From assembly GCA_039183635.1 (NCBI GenBank), contig JBCDBL010000080.1, positions 1 through 19,930 on the forward strand: DNA of 19,930 nt. The letters are read 5' to 3'. The stretch comes from JBCDBL01 sp039183635. Its GTDB lineage: Bacteria > Pseudomonadota > Alphaproteobacteria > Caulobacterales > Parvularculaceae. A program made the translations under genes and the position numbers. Below the pieces are notes generated by a model. That model did not search any database and was not told where the DNA came from. It saw only the letters and a list, made by a program, of their open reading frames with translations. Below are positions 8,235-14,666 of this stretch, in pieces; position 1 is the first letter of the stretch, and each line of letters opens with the position of its first letter.

Positions 8235-9356
8235 ATGACAAAAAACGATACTGCGCTTTTGCCCGACGGCGAGGGCGTTTTTACCGAGGCGGCCTACCGC
8301 GCCGCCATTGCAGCAGAGGTTGTCCGCCTTGACGGCGCTGCAACGCCCACGCAAGTGCAACCGTCGAGCCTTGATCTCACCCTCGGGCCCGTCGCGTATC
8401 GCCTGCGCGCTTCTTTCCTTCCCGGACCGAAGCGCACGGTCGAGGCGCGTATGGCCGAGGGGCTGTTGATGCATGAACTGGATTTGACCCGCGGGGCGGT
8501 GCTGGAGCGCGGGTGCGTCTATCTTGTTCCCTTGCGCGAACGCCTTGCTTTGCCGGACGATATTGCGGGGTTTGCGAACCCCAAAAGCTCCACCGGGCGC
8601 ATCGACGTCTTCACGCGGCTTATCACCGATCAGGGCAAGGCTTTTGACGATGTGCCCGCCGGTTATGCCGGACCGCTTTACGCCGAAATATCACCGCGCA
8701 CGTTCTCCATCGTCGCCCGGGAAGGGTCGGCCTTGAACCAGCTGCGTTTGCGCCGGGGCGATGCGCGGCTTGACGACGCCGCCCTCGCCGCCCTCCAGGC
8801 CGCCGACCCGGTTATTCTGGGCGAGGCGGATATCTCCAATGGCGTCGCGTTGACGGTGAACCTGGCCGGCGGGGCGGATGACATTGTCGGGTATCGCGCC
8901 AAACGCCATGCGCCATTGATCGATGTGGATCGGGTCGGCGCATACGATCCGGTGGAGTATTGGGACCCGATCATCGCGCCCAAACGACGCGCCGTCACAC
9001 TGGATCCGGATGAGTTTTATATCCTCGCGTCGAAAGAGGCTTTGCGCATCCCGCCGGATTATGCGGCCGAAATGGCGCCCTTTAATCCGCTTGTCGGAGA
9101 GTTTCGGGTCCATTACGCGGGGTTTTTCGACCCGGGGTTCGGGTGTGCGGAGGCCGGCGGCGAGGGCGGCCGCGGTGTTCTGGAGGTGCGCAGCCACGAA
9201 GTGCCGTTCGTTATGGAGGACGGGCAAATCATCGGGCGGCTGATTTATGAGCGGCTGATGCAGCGCCCGGAGCGATTGTATGGCCAGGATGTGGGCTCAA
9301 ACTATCAGCGCCAGGGCTTGAAGCTCTCGAAACATTTCAAAGCGTGGAGCGCCTAA
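8235..9356 (+). CDS. Two-domain 2'-deoxycytidine 5'-triphosphate deaminase family protein
   Basis: 373 residues, about twice the length of E. coli Dcd, as in the long alphaproteobacterial family (PF06559). The N-terminal half carries QPSSLDLTLG (42-51) and GFANPKSSTGRID (112-124), which match the nucleotide-binding blocks of dUTPase/Dcd folds. The C-terminal half repeats the fold, with NPLVGEF, FFDPGFG (297-303) and GVLEVRSHEVPF (314-325), where Glu317 aligns with the catalytic Glu of Dcd. It would deaminate dCTP to dUTP, feeding thymidylate synthesis, but the exact activity is inferred from family only. It stands alone, and the ribosome site is weak (an AAAGG run about 17 bases upstream). 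Confidence 0.85.
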   Translation: MTKNDTALLPDGEGVFTEAAYRAAIAAEVVRLDGAATPTQVQPSSLDLTLGPVAYRLRASFLPGPKRTVEARMAEGLLMHELDLTRGAVLERGCVYLVPLRERLALPDDIAGFANPKSSTGRIDVFTRLITDQGKAFDDVPAGYAGPLYAEISPRTFSIVAREGSALNQLRLRRGDARLDDAALAALQAADPVILGEADISNGVALTVNLAGGADDIVGYRAKRHAPLIDVDRVGAYDPVEYWDPIIAPKRRAVTLDPDEFYILASKEALRIPPDYAAEMAPFNPLVGEFRVHYAGFFDPGFGCAEAGGEGGRGVLEVRSHEVPFVMEDGQIIGRLIYERLMQRPERLYGQDVGSNYQRQGLKLSKHFKAWSA

Positions 9357-9452
9357 AGCGTTTCCAGGCGAAGTGGGCGGCGGTTCGTCGTTCGGAAACG
9401 CGTAAAACCAAATAAGCGTTTCCAGGCGAAGTGGGCGGCGGTTCGTCGTTCG
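9356..9452. repeat. Perfect 39-bp direct repeat with internal hairpin
   Basis: Two identical 39-bp copies at 9356-9394 and 9414-9452 begin AAGCGTTTCCAGGCGAAGTG and end GGTTCGTCGTTCG; their starts are 58 bases apart. Copy 1 is closed by an inverted repeat, GCGTTTCC (9358-9365) and GGAAACGC (9394-9401), followed by GTAAAACCAAAT; copy 2 lacks this right arm. The wording resembles a palindromic intergenic repeat seen widely in alphaproteobacteria (GCGTTTTC...GCGAAGTGG...GGTTCGCG...GAAAACGC). That resemblance is from memory. It starts inside the stop codon of the preceding gene and could serve as its transcript end. Confidence 0.85.
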
Positions 9453-9512
9453 CAGATGCAAAAGATCTCACGCAACCGAGCGTTTCGGGCTGAAGCGATG
9501 CGTCCTTAAGCA

Positions 9513-9851
9513 TCACCGTCCAAGATAATTATCCCGGTCGGCGCCCTCCAAATCCTGAGTCTGCGGCGGCTCGCTGCAGGCGATATAACCTTGGCGCCAT
9601 CCAGCTTCGTAGGCTTTATCCGAAGCGAACAATTCATCGTCGCGCGTGGATTTCACGCCGAAATTTTTCGATCGCTCCCGCGCACTGGCGCAACCGTCGC
9701 CATAGCCCTGGGAATAGGCGGGCGCCTCTTTCAGCTCCGGCGAAATATTGCCGACACAGGCGGCGAGACCGACAAGGCAGGTCGCTGCGAAAATCGGCGT
9801 GGCGGCACGAAACCCGCCTTTGACTGTGTTGAAAACCGTAATTTGTCCCAT
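9513..9851 (-). CDS. Small lipoprotein of unknown function
   Basis: 112 residues from the ATG at 9851, chosen over one at 9881 because GGAGG lies 9 bases upstream. The N-terminus is a lipoprotein signal ending in lipobox LAAC (Cys at about residue 32). The mature part is short and polar, with an SQGYGDGCASARERSK segment and a related AYEAGWRQGYIAC segment: two Y-x-x-G-(Y/W)-x-x-G-x-x-x-C-like units that may form a cysteine pair. Similar small 'YxxGYxxGC' lipoproteins occur in proteobacteria with no assigned role. It is divergent from the first DUF2336 gene. Confidence 0.75.
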   Translation of the reverse strand: MGQITVFNTVKGGFRAATPIFAATCLVGLAACVGNISPELKEAPAYSQGYGDGCASARERSKNFGVKSTRDDELFASDKAYEAGWRQGYIACSEPPQTQDLEGADRDNYLGR

Positions 9852-9992
9852 AACGCTCGCCCTCCGACCCGTCGCCATCATGGCACCCTAACAGACGCAT
9901 GGTCCCGCGTCCCCATCAGTTTTAAGACAAAGTCGATGTTAAGGCGAAGAATTGGTTAAGGCTCGTGTGGTTTAAAGGGGGGTGTAGAGAAG

Positions 9993-10010
9993 CGGCGCGG
10001 CGCCGCGCCG
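9993..10010. promoter_or_regulatory. 18-bp perfect GC palindrome upstream of the DUF2336 operon
   Basis: CGGCGCGGCGCCGCGCCG is a perfect palindrome ending 31 bases before the DUF2336 start codon. It is flanked by a further inverted pair, GGTTTA (9969-9974) and TAAACC (10014-10019). It could be a dimeric operator, or a hairpin in the mRNA leader. In GC-rich DNA such palindromes can arise by chance, so function is uncertain. Confidence 0.4.
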
Positions 10011-10041
10011 TTGTAAACCGTTTGGCATTGATTTTTGAGGA

Positions 10042-11286
10042 ATGAGCGAAACCGGTCTCAGCCCCGCCCCGTTGCGCCCCGAGGACATTGATGATCCCGG
10101 CATGGCGCGCCGGATGGTCGTGCGCAAGTTGTGCGATCTCGTCGTGCTGCCGTCGGGACGGCTCACGGCCCATGAACGCGCAATGGCCGCGGACGTCCTT
10201 CTGGCCGCGATGGAGGATTGCGCGCCGGAACAAAGGTTGGAGACGGCCGAGCGTTTGTGCCGTTTTTCCGAAACAGCGCCAGCACTCCTGCGGCGTCTGC
10301 TTCTTGACGACTACACGATTGCAGAACCTATCTTGAAAAATGCGACGGTGCTGTCCGACGGCTTGCTCGCCGAGGCCGCCCGGTCGGGAGAGGAGTCCCA
10401 TCGCTTGGCGGTCGCCCAGCGCGAGGATGTGACGCCCGCGCTCGCCGACATGTTGATCGATTTTGGCGAAACCGCTGTTATTGAAGCCCTGTTGTCCAAC
10501 GACATGGTTCGGTTCGCCCCGGCCAGCGTCGACAAGCTCGTGGCGCGCAGCAAATATGTGGAGCGTATCGGCGCTTTGCTGTTGAAGCGCGAAGAGCTGG
10601 AGCCCTCCCACGCTTTCGCCATGTTCTGGTGGTGCGGATCGGAGTTGCGTCGCGCGATCTTGCAAAGGTTCTCCGTTGACAGACGAATTTTGCAGGAAGC
10701 CTTGCAGGATGTCTTCAGAATGAAAGGCGTGCGCGAAGCGAAGGACCCGATTGTTCGCGACGTCGTGTCGTTGATCGACCGCCGTCGTCGTCCGAGGGTG
10801 AAAGCGGGGAAATCCGCATCGCCGGACGCGGTGCGAAAAACGATGGAGGCGGCGCGCAGAAAGCCTGACGCGGAGCTTCTGCAGATCCTGGCGCAACTGA
10901 CCGGCGCGTCGCGGACGACGGCTCTGCGCGTTTTAAAGGACGAAACCGGAGAAAGTCTCGCCGTAATGTGCAAGGCTCTGGGCGTCTCCCGCGACGGTTT
11001 TATTGAATTGCTGTCCGGCGGGCAACGCCGCAGCAGCGCGCCCGCGGCGGATACTGAGGAAGCGCCGGAAGAGGCTGTTGATGTTGCGGCCTTTACGACC
11101 GAAGAAGCCGATTACGTTCTGTCCGTATTCGATACCCTCTCCCACGGTTTCGCGCAGACGATTTTTCGATATTGGGACTGGCGCGGCAATCCGCGTCTGG
11201 CGGGACTTGCCGGTCTTGAAGGCGTTGCGGACGGGGGCGAAGCTTATAATGATGACGGTCAGGTCGCCCTTGCAGGAGGCGGATGA
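10042..11286 (+). CDS. DUF2336 domain-containing protein (first paralogue)
   Basis: 414 residues, soluble, almost entirely helical in appearance. It belongs to DUF2336 (PF10098), found mainly in alphaproteobacteria and without known function. Conserved blocks are DDYTIAEPIL (about 89-98), SHRLAVAQREDVTPALADMLIDFGE and FAMFWW (about 192-197). The repeated helical units suggest a HEAT-like scaffold. A Ser/Ala/Glu-rich linker near residue 335 leads to a C-terminal block, FAQTIFRYWDWRGNPR. The ribosome site GAGG is unusually close to the ATG (1 base); the next in-frame ATG at 10102 has no better site. It overlaps the second paralogue at its stop codon. Confidence 0.85.
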   Translation: MSETGLSPAPLRPEDIDDPGMARRMVVRKLCDLVVLPSGRLTAHERAMAADVLLAAMEDCAPEQRLETAERLCRFSETAPALLRRLLLDDYTIAEPILKNATVLSDGLLAEAARSGEESHRLAVAQREDVTPALADMLIDFGETAVIEALLSNDMVRFAPASVDKLVARSKYVERIGALLLKREELEPSHAFAMFWWCGSELRRAILQRFSVDRRILQEALQDVFRMKGVREAKDPIVRDVVSLIDRRRRPRVKAGKSASPDAVRKTMEAARRKPDAELLQILAQLTGASRTTALRVLKDETGESLAVMCKALGVSRDGFIELLSGGQRRSSAPAADTEEAPEEAVDVAAFTTEEADYVLSVFDTLSHGFAQTIFRYWDWRGNPRLAGLAGLEGVADGGEAYNDDGQVALAGGG

Positions 11287-12377
11287 TGGGCTCTTTTAAA
11301 GACGAGTTGAAAACCTGGACCACCGCGGCCGCATCGAACACGGATGAGGCGCGTTCGGCGCTCAGCGCCAAGCTGTCTGCATTTGTTCTGGACGCCGACA
11401 AGCCGATGGCTGCGGATGAGAGCGCCGTCGTGGACGAACTTCTAAGCCGCGTCATATCCCATGCGGAGCGGGCGGTGCGTGCGCAGCTCGCCGGCAAATT
11501 GTCGACCGATCCCGCCGCGCCGAAAAAGCTTTTGAAAACGTTAGCCTGCGATGACATCGACATTGCAGAACCGATCTTGCGCAAAAGCGCCGCCCTGGCC
11601 GAGACCGATCTCATAGACATCGTCCGCGGCGGGCAGGGGGATCATAGATCTTTGGTGGCTGGCCGCCCGGATGTCAGCGCCGGGGTTTCCGAGGCCCTTG
11701 TTTCTTTCGGTGAAGAAAACGTGATGTTGCGCCTCGTGTCCAACAACCAGGCGGAAATCGCTGAAGAGACGATGGGCGACATCGTCGCGTATTCTGAGGA
11801 TATGGAGGCGCTGCGCCGCCCGTTGCTTTCCAGGGAAGATATGCCGTCTTGCCTCGCCCATAAAATGTTCTGGTGGGTCTCATCGGCATTGCGCGTCCAT
11901 ATCCTGGAGAACTATCCTGTTGATGCGGATGTGCTGGACGCTGCTTTAAAGGAGGCGACGCGCGATGCGATCGCCGACGACGCCGCCCGGGGCGGTCTTA
12001 CGGCGGAGGCGACCTCGATATTGCGCGCTGCGCCGGCCATGAAAATCAATGACTTCATCTCCGCGATCGACAGGGGCGATATGCGCCGGGCGGGGATCGG
12101 CCTGATGCAGCTTCTCGATGTCGATGCGGCCCTCGCCAAGCGTATTTTGACGGACGCCAGCGGAGAGGCTTTGGCCATTGCGGCGCGGGCCATGGGGGCC
12201 GATCTTGCGCAATTCACACGCCTTTACCTGATGCTGGATTACAAGCGTTATGGAAAGCCGCGTCCTATGGGTCATATGGAGCGCGCGGCGAAAGTTTTTA
12301 AAGAAATAGACTATCAGCGGGCGGCGCAAACTGTCCAATATTGGAACATTCAAAACGACCAGCGCCGCGCCGCCTAG
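11286..12377 (+). CDS. DUF2336 domain-containing protein (second paralogue)
   Basis: 363 residues. Two adjacent ATGs (11283 and 11286) are possible; 11286 is preferred because AGGAGG (11274-11279) then lies 6 bases upstream. The stop codon of the first gene overlaps both. The layout mirrors the first paralogue at the same residue numbers: IAEPIL at 93-98, DHRSLVAGRPDVSAGVSEALVSFGEENV at about 119-146 and MFWW at 194-197. A C-terminal AQTVQYWNIQNDQR matches AQTIFRYWDWRGNPR of its neighbour. The two therefore arose by tandem duplication and have since diverged strongly, and heteromer formation is plausible. Function is unknown. Confidence 0.85.
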   Translation: MGSFKDELKTWTTAAASNTDEARSALSAKLSAFVLDADKPMAADESAVVDELLSRVISHAERAVRAQLAGKLSTDPAAPKKLLKTLACDDIDIAEPILRKSAALAETDLIDIVRGGQGDHRSLVAGRPDVSAGVSEALVSFGEENVMLRLVSNNQAEIAEETMGDIVAYSEDMEALRRPLLSREDMPSCLAHKMFWWVSSALRVHILENYPVDADVLDAALKEATRDAIADDAARGGLTAEATSILRAAPAMKINDFISAIDRGDMRRAGIGLMQLLDVDAALAKRILTDASGEALAIAARAMGADLAQFTRLYLMLDYKRYGKPRPMGHMERAAKVFKEIDYQRAAQTVQYWNIQNDQRRAA

Positions 12378-12457
12378 AGGCGTTTGCACGCTTTGCGGTT
12401 TACGATTCAGCAAACAGCTCCACAGTCTTTGTTTTTAGCGTGTGAGACGAATTTCGA

Positions 12458-12684
12458 ATTAGGGCTTGTTGAGATTCAGAGTTGTTCCGTCATCCCGGAC
12501 GTTACACGCGCCCAAAACCCATAGGTTTTGGTGTGCGCGTGTTAGCGCCGGGATCTGTCTCCACGTGTCTGAAATCTGCTGCACCAGATCCCGGATCGCT
12601 CGATTTTCTAACCAAGTCAAAGACTTGGAGAAAATCGGCGTCCGGGATGACCGGATATATTTATGAATCTCAACAAGCCCTAAT
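12458..12684. mobile_element. MITE-like element with 21-bp terminal inverted repeats and nested hairpins
   Basis: Perfect 21-bp inverted repeats (12458-12478 and 12664-12684; the core reads AGGGCTTGTTGAGATTCA) bound 227 bp without a credible gene. Read from GGGCTTG inward, both ends are flanked by TA (12460-12461 and 12681-12682), the target duplication of IS630/Tc1-mariner elements. Inside, further stems are perfect: 12489-12501 with 12639-12651 (GTCATCCCGGACG), 12504-12519 with 12524-12542, 12548-12556 with 12586-12594 (CCGGGATCT), and 12601-12618 with 12622-12637 (two stems around an AAA loop). The CATCCCGGAC wording recalls common alphaproteobacterial palindromic repeats. It is interpreted as a non-autonomous transposon. 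Confidence 0.8.
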
Positions 12685-12799
12685 CAGCGTTAAAGTTTAA
12701 GTTCTATTTGAACCGTTTACGCCGCCTTAAAGTCTCGCGGCGTATTGTTGTTGCGGGCGTCGACTGCGGCCTTGCGTATTTTGGATGCGGTCGGCGTTC
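12685..12799 (+). other. Presumed promoter region of the riboswitch transcript, with a hairpin
   Basis: This interval between the MITE-like element and the riboswitch must contain the promoter, but no convincing -35/-10 pair is visible. It holds a perfect 7-bp hairpin, ACGCCGC (12719-12725) and GCGGCGT (12737-12743), followed by ATTGTTGTTG. This could end transcription coming from the DUF2336 genes. No coding frame here is supported. Confidence 0.3.
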
Positions 12800-12895
12800 C
12801 CTTTGACAAGGGCAAACCGTCGGAAACGGCGGGACGCAAAGCCGACGGCCCACACCCTTCGTAAACGGAAGGACGGGCGGCAGGGTTGCCGAAGG
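12800..12895 (+). promoter_or_regulatory. Class I cyclic-di-GMP riboswitch (GEMM-I)
   Basis: The GEMM-I aptamer core is present in order: AGGGCAAACC (12809-12818), a stem CCGTCG/CGGCGG closed by a GAAA tetraloop (12823-12826), GGGACGCAAAGCC (12831-12843), a long second arm (GCCC 12848-12851 with GGGC 12875-12878; CCTTC/GAAGG inside it), and GGGTTGCC (12883-12890). P1 pairs CCTTTG (12800-12805) with CGAAGG (12890-12895). By alignment to the Vibrio cholerae Vc2 aptamer, the ligand-contacting G20, A47 and C92 correspond to G12812, A12839 and C12889. A G at position 20 favours c-di-GMP over the cGAMP-binding variants, which carry A. It lies about 180 bases upstream of the parA-like start on the same strand. 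Confidence 0.92.
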
Positions 12896-12897
12896 AT

Positions 12898-13072
12898 CGG
12901 ACGACAAGCGCAGACAGGCGGGTCGCCGCATTTGCGCCTATCGTCCGTGTATCGACTTCCCTTTAAATGCGCGACGTCGGCGCACCCCCTTCGCCAGGGC
13001 CTTGTCATGAGGTTTTTTCAAGGTGGCGAACGGTCCTTGGCGCTTGTTTGCGGCGCTGAAGGGCCAAGGAGG
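12898..13072 (+). promoter_or_regulatory. Riboswitch expression platform with ribosome-site-sequestering hairpin
   Basis: Three hairpins follow the aptamer. (1) CGGACGA (12898-12904) pairs with TCGTCCG (12941-12947), with GCGCA/TGCGC and GGCG/CGCC stacked inside. (2) TTCGCC (12990-12995) and CCTTG (13000-13004) pair with CAAGG (13019-13023) and GGCGAA (13025-13030). (3) TCCTTGGC (13034-13041) pairs perfectly with GCCAAGGA (13063-13070), which covers most of the AAGGAGG Shine-Dalgarno (13066-13072) of the ParA gene. The last hairpin points to translational control. No T-run follows any stem, so termination is less likely. How the aptamer state is passed to hairpin 3 is not evident. Confidence 0.6.
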
Positions 13073-13075
13073 TAA
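13007..13075 (+). CDS. Possible 22-residue leader peptide upstream of parA
   Basis: A short frame opens with ATG at 13007 inside hairpin 2 of the riboswitch leader, reads MRFFQGGERSLALVCGAEGP plus RR, and stops with TAA at 13073-13075, one base before the parA ATG. CAGGG about 9 bases upstream is a weak ribosome site. Ribosomes translating it would melt the hairpin that hides the parA ribosome site, giving translational coupling. The same bases could be simple untranslated leader, so the call is tentative. Confidence 0.3.
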   Translation: MRFFQGGERSLALVCGAEGPRR

Positions 13076-13076
13076 T

Positions 13077-13814
13077 ATGCTGCCGACGATGCGCGTCATC
13101 GTTTTCGCCTCGCAAAAGGGGGGCTCGGGCAAGACAACGCTGTCCGGCCATATCGCGGTTGAGGCGGAACGCGCCGGGGCGGGTCCCGTGGCGCTGATCG
13201 ACACGGACCCGCAAGGGTCCCTGGCCAAGTGGTGGAACGTGCGAAAAGATCCGCAGCCGGCCTTTGTGCAGTCGGTCTTTTCCAATCTGTTTCAGGACCT
13301 TGATCAAGCCCGCAATGAAGGGTTCCGCCTGGTGGTGATCGACACGCCTCCGGCGGTGACGCGGGCGATCTCGGAGGTCGTCTCGTTCGCCGATCTCGTG
13401 GTGCTGCCGACCCGGCCCTCGCCCCACGACATGCGGGCCGTGGGGCCTACGGTGGACATTGTCGAGGCCCGGGGCAAGCCGATGGTCTTTGTGGTGAACT
13501 CTGCGCCTATGAAAGCGCGGATCACCTCTGAAGCGGCGATCGCCTTGTCGCAACACGGCACCGTCGCGCCGACCGTGATCCACCAGCGCGTCGACTTCGC
13601 CGCGTCTATGATTGACGGGCGCACGGTGATGGAGATTGATCCCGCCGGTCGGTCGTCCAAGGAAATCCAGGAGCTATGGAAGTATCTGTATGAGCGTTTA
13701 CAGCGAGCGGATGGAGCGTACGCAGGAGTGGAAGATGCTGGGCGAGCAGGCGTGGCGAACGTTATGCCGTTTGGCCGCCGGGGGCGCGCCTTCGGCCGTC
13801 GTGCGGCGCATTAG
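13077..13814 (+). CDS. ParA family ATPase, downstream of a c-di-GMP riboswitch
   Basis: 245 residues from the ATG at 13077, 4 bases after AAGGAGG; a GTG at 13023 lies inside the leader hairpin and is disfavoured. The deviant Walker A is KGGSGKTT (14-21) with the ParA signature lysine; Walker A' is LIDTDPQGS (40-48) and Walker B is LVVIDTPP (85-92). ParA/MinD ATPases dimerise on ATP, bind DNA or membrane, and position plasmids, chromosomes, chemoreceptor arrays, flagella or pili. The conserved fold appears to end near KYLYERLQ (about residue 208). The last 35 residues are Arg/Gly-rich, lie in a frame with weaker codon bias, and overlap the next gene. There is no parB next door, so it is an orphan-type ParA whose cargo is unknown. 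Confidence 0.9.
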   Translation: MLPTMRVIVFASQKGGSGKTTLSGHIAVEAERAGAGPVALIDTDPQGSLAKWWNVRKDPQPAFVQSVFSNLFQDLDQARNEGFRLVVIDTPPAVTRAISEVVSFADLVVLPTRPSPHDMRAVGPTVDIVEARGKPMVFVVNSAPMKARITSEAAIALSQHGTVAPTVIHQRVDFAASMIDGRTVMEIDPAGRSSKEIQELWKYLYERLQRADGAYAGVEDAGRAGVANVMPFGRRGRAFGRRAAH

Positions 13815-14535
13815 CGACATCACCGGACAGGCCGGCGCTGCGGAACCCAAGGCGCCGAAAGCGATCGAAGGCGGAGCCCCTGGAATGGAGAAACGAAACT
13901 ACCCCTACGCCTCATTGACGGCGGGTCTTCTTGCGCGCAAGGGCGAGGCGCTGCCGGCGATGGAAAGCTTTGATCCCAGAGCGCCGATTTCCCAAGACAC
14001 GGTGGCCGGTCTGGATGCGGAGCCCGTTGATCGCGCGCCTGTCGATCGCAATCTTATCGAACGGGCGCCTGTTGAACGTGTGCAGGACGCCGCACCTGAA
14101 GCGGCCGACAGGCCGTCGCTCGGCCTTGGGAAAGAAAAATTGCGCCCGAGCGAGGCGGCGGCGGCGCGCCGCGCCAGGGTGACGCGCCGGGCCGCTTCGA
14201 TCGCGGCGGGTAAAACCTCGGGCCCCGAACCGTTGCGGGCCGTTGCGGCGGATGTCGATTGCGAGGACCCTTGTACGGATAAATACCCCGCGCCGCCTTT
14301 AAATAAGACAGCGGCGAAGCGGCGTGCGGCGGTCACTATTCGTCTTACTACGCATGACTTTATGCGTCTAAAGCTTGCATCCGCGGAACTCGCTATGACG
14401 AGCCAGGATATTTTGACCAAGGCGCTTGCGACCTATCTTGACGCCCATGAAGTTGAAACCCTCAGCGATTGTACGTGTTTGCGCCGCGCGGCTGAACGCG
14501 CAGAGGCGGCGGCCGCGCGAGGGGGCGACGCTTAA
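13735..14535 (+). CDS. Unknown protein with ribbon-helix-helix-like C-terminus, partner of ParA
   Basis: 266 residues from the ATG at 13735 (AGGAG 6 bases upstream). Alternatives are 13690 (codon bias is already good) and 13885 (no overlap with parA). An N-terminal part includes YPYASLTAGLLARKGEALPAM, a motif I recall in alphaproteobacterial proteins beside ParA. A disordered middle has short repeats of the form (V/I)(D/E)RAPV(D/E)R. Near residues 195-238, AAVTIRLTTHDFMRLKLA leads into SQDILTKALATYLDA: a basic strand then two helices, as in ribbon-helix-helix DNA-binding domains. A CTCL motif and a charged helix end the protein. It may be the DNA or cargo adaptor that stimulates the ParA ATPase. 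This is inference from neighbourhood and fold resemblance. Confidence 0.75.
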   Translation: MLGEQAWRTLCRLAAGGAPSAVVRRISDITGQAGAAEPKAPKAIEGGAPGMEKRNYPYASLTAGLLARKGEALPAMESFDPRAPISQDTVAGLDAEPVDRAPVDRNLIERAPVERVQDAAPEAADRPSLGLGKEKLRPSEAAAARRARVTRRAASIAAGKTSGPEPLRAVAADVDCEDPCTDKYPAPPLNKTAAKRRAAVTIRLTTHDFMRLKLASAELAMTSQDILTKALATYLDAHEVETLSDCTCLRRAAERAEAAAARGGDA

Positions 14536-14554
14536 GCCGCCCCGGCCGCAGAAG

Positions 14555-14573
14555 CGCCTTACGCCTTAAGGCG
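14555..14573 (+). terminator. Possible terminator after the parA partner gene
   Basis: CGCCTT (14555-14560) pairs with AAGGCG (14568-14573) across a 7-base loop, and ATTTT follows. The stem is short and the T-run only four bases, so this is a weak candidate. The next gene is convergent. Confidence 0.35.
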
Positions 14574-14666
14574 ATTTTGGATCAATCAAGATCGTTCAAT
14601 CGCTTTTCGTCCTTGTTTGTGCGCTCTTCTGGAAGATGAACCGACGCCGTTTCGCATTGAAACGCA

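Noticed and set aside
9356..9452. CRISPR array
   Set aside because: Only two copies with a 19-base spacer, an internal palindrome of the dispersed-repeat type, and no cas genes nearby.
12466..12700. Open frames inside the MITE-like element
   Set aside because: They are short, cover the hairpin arms and lack start signals; the inverted-repeat structure explains the sequence better.
12785..13006. Upstream extension of the leader-peptide frame across the riboswitch
   Set aside because: It translates the conserved aptamer into an Arg-rich peptide; the RNA structure accounts for this sequence. Only the last 22 codons were kept, as a tentative leader.
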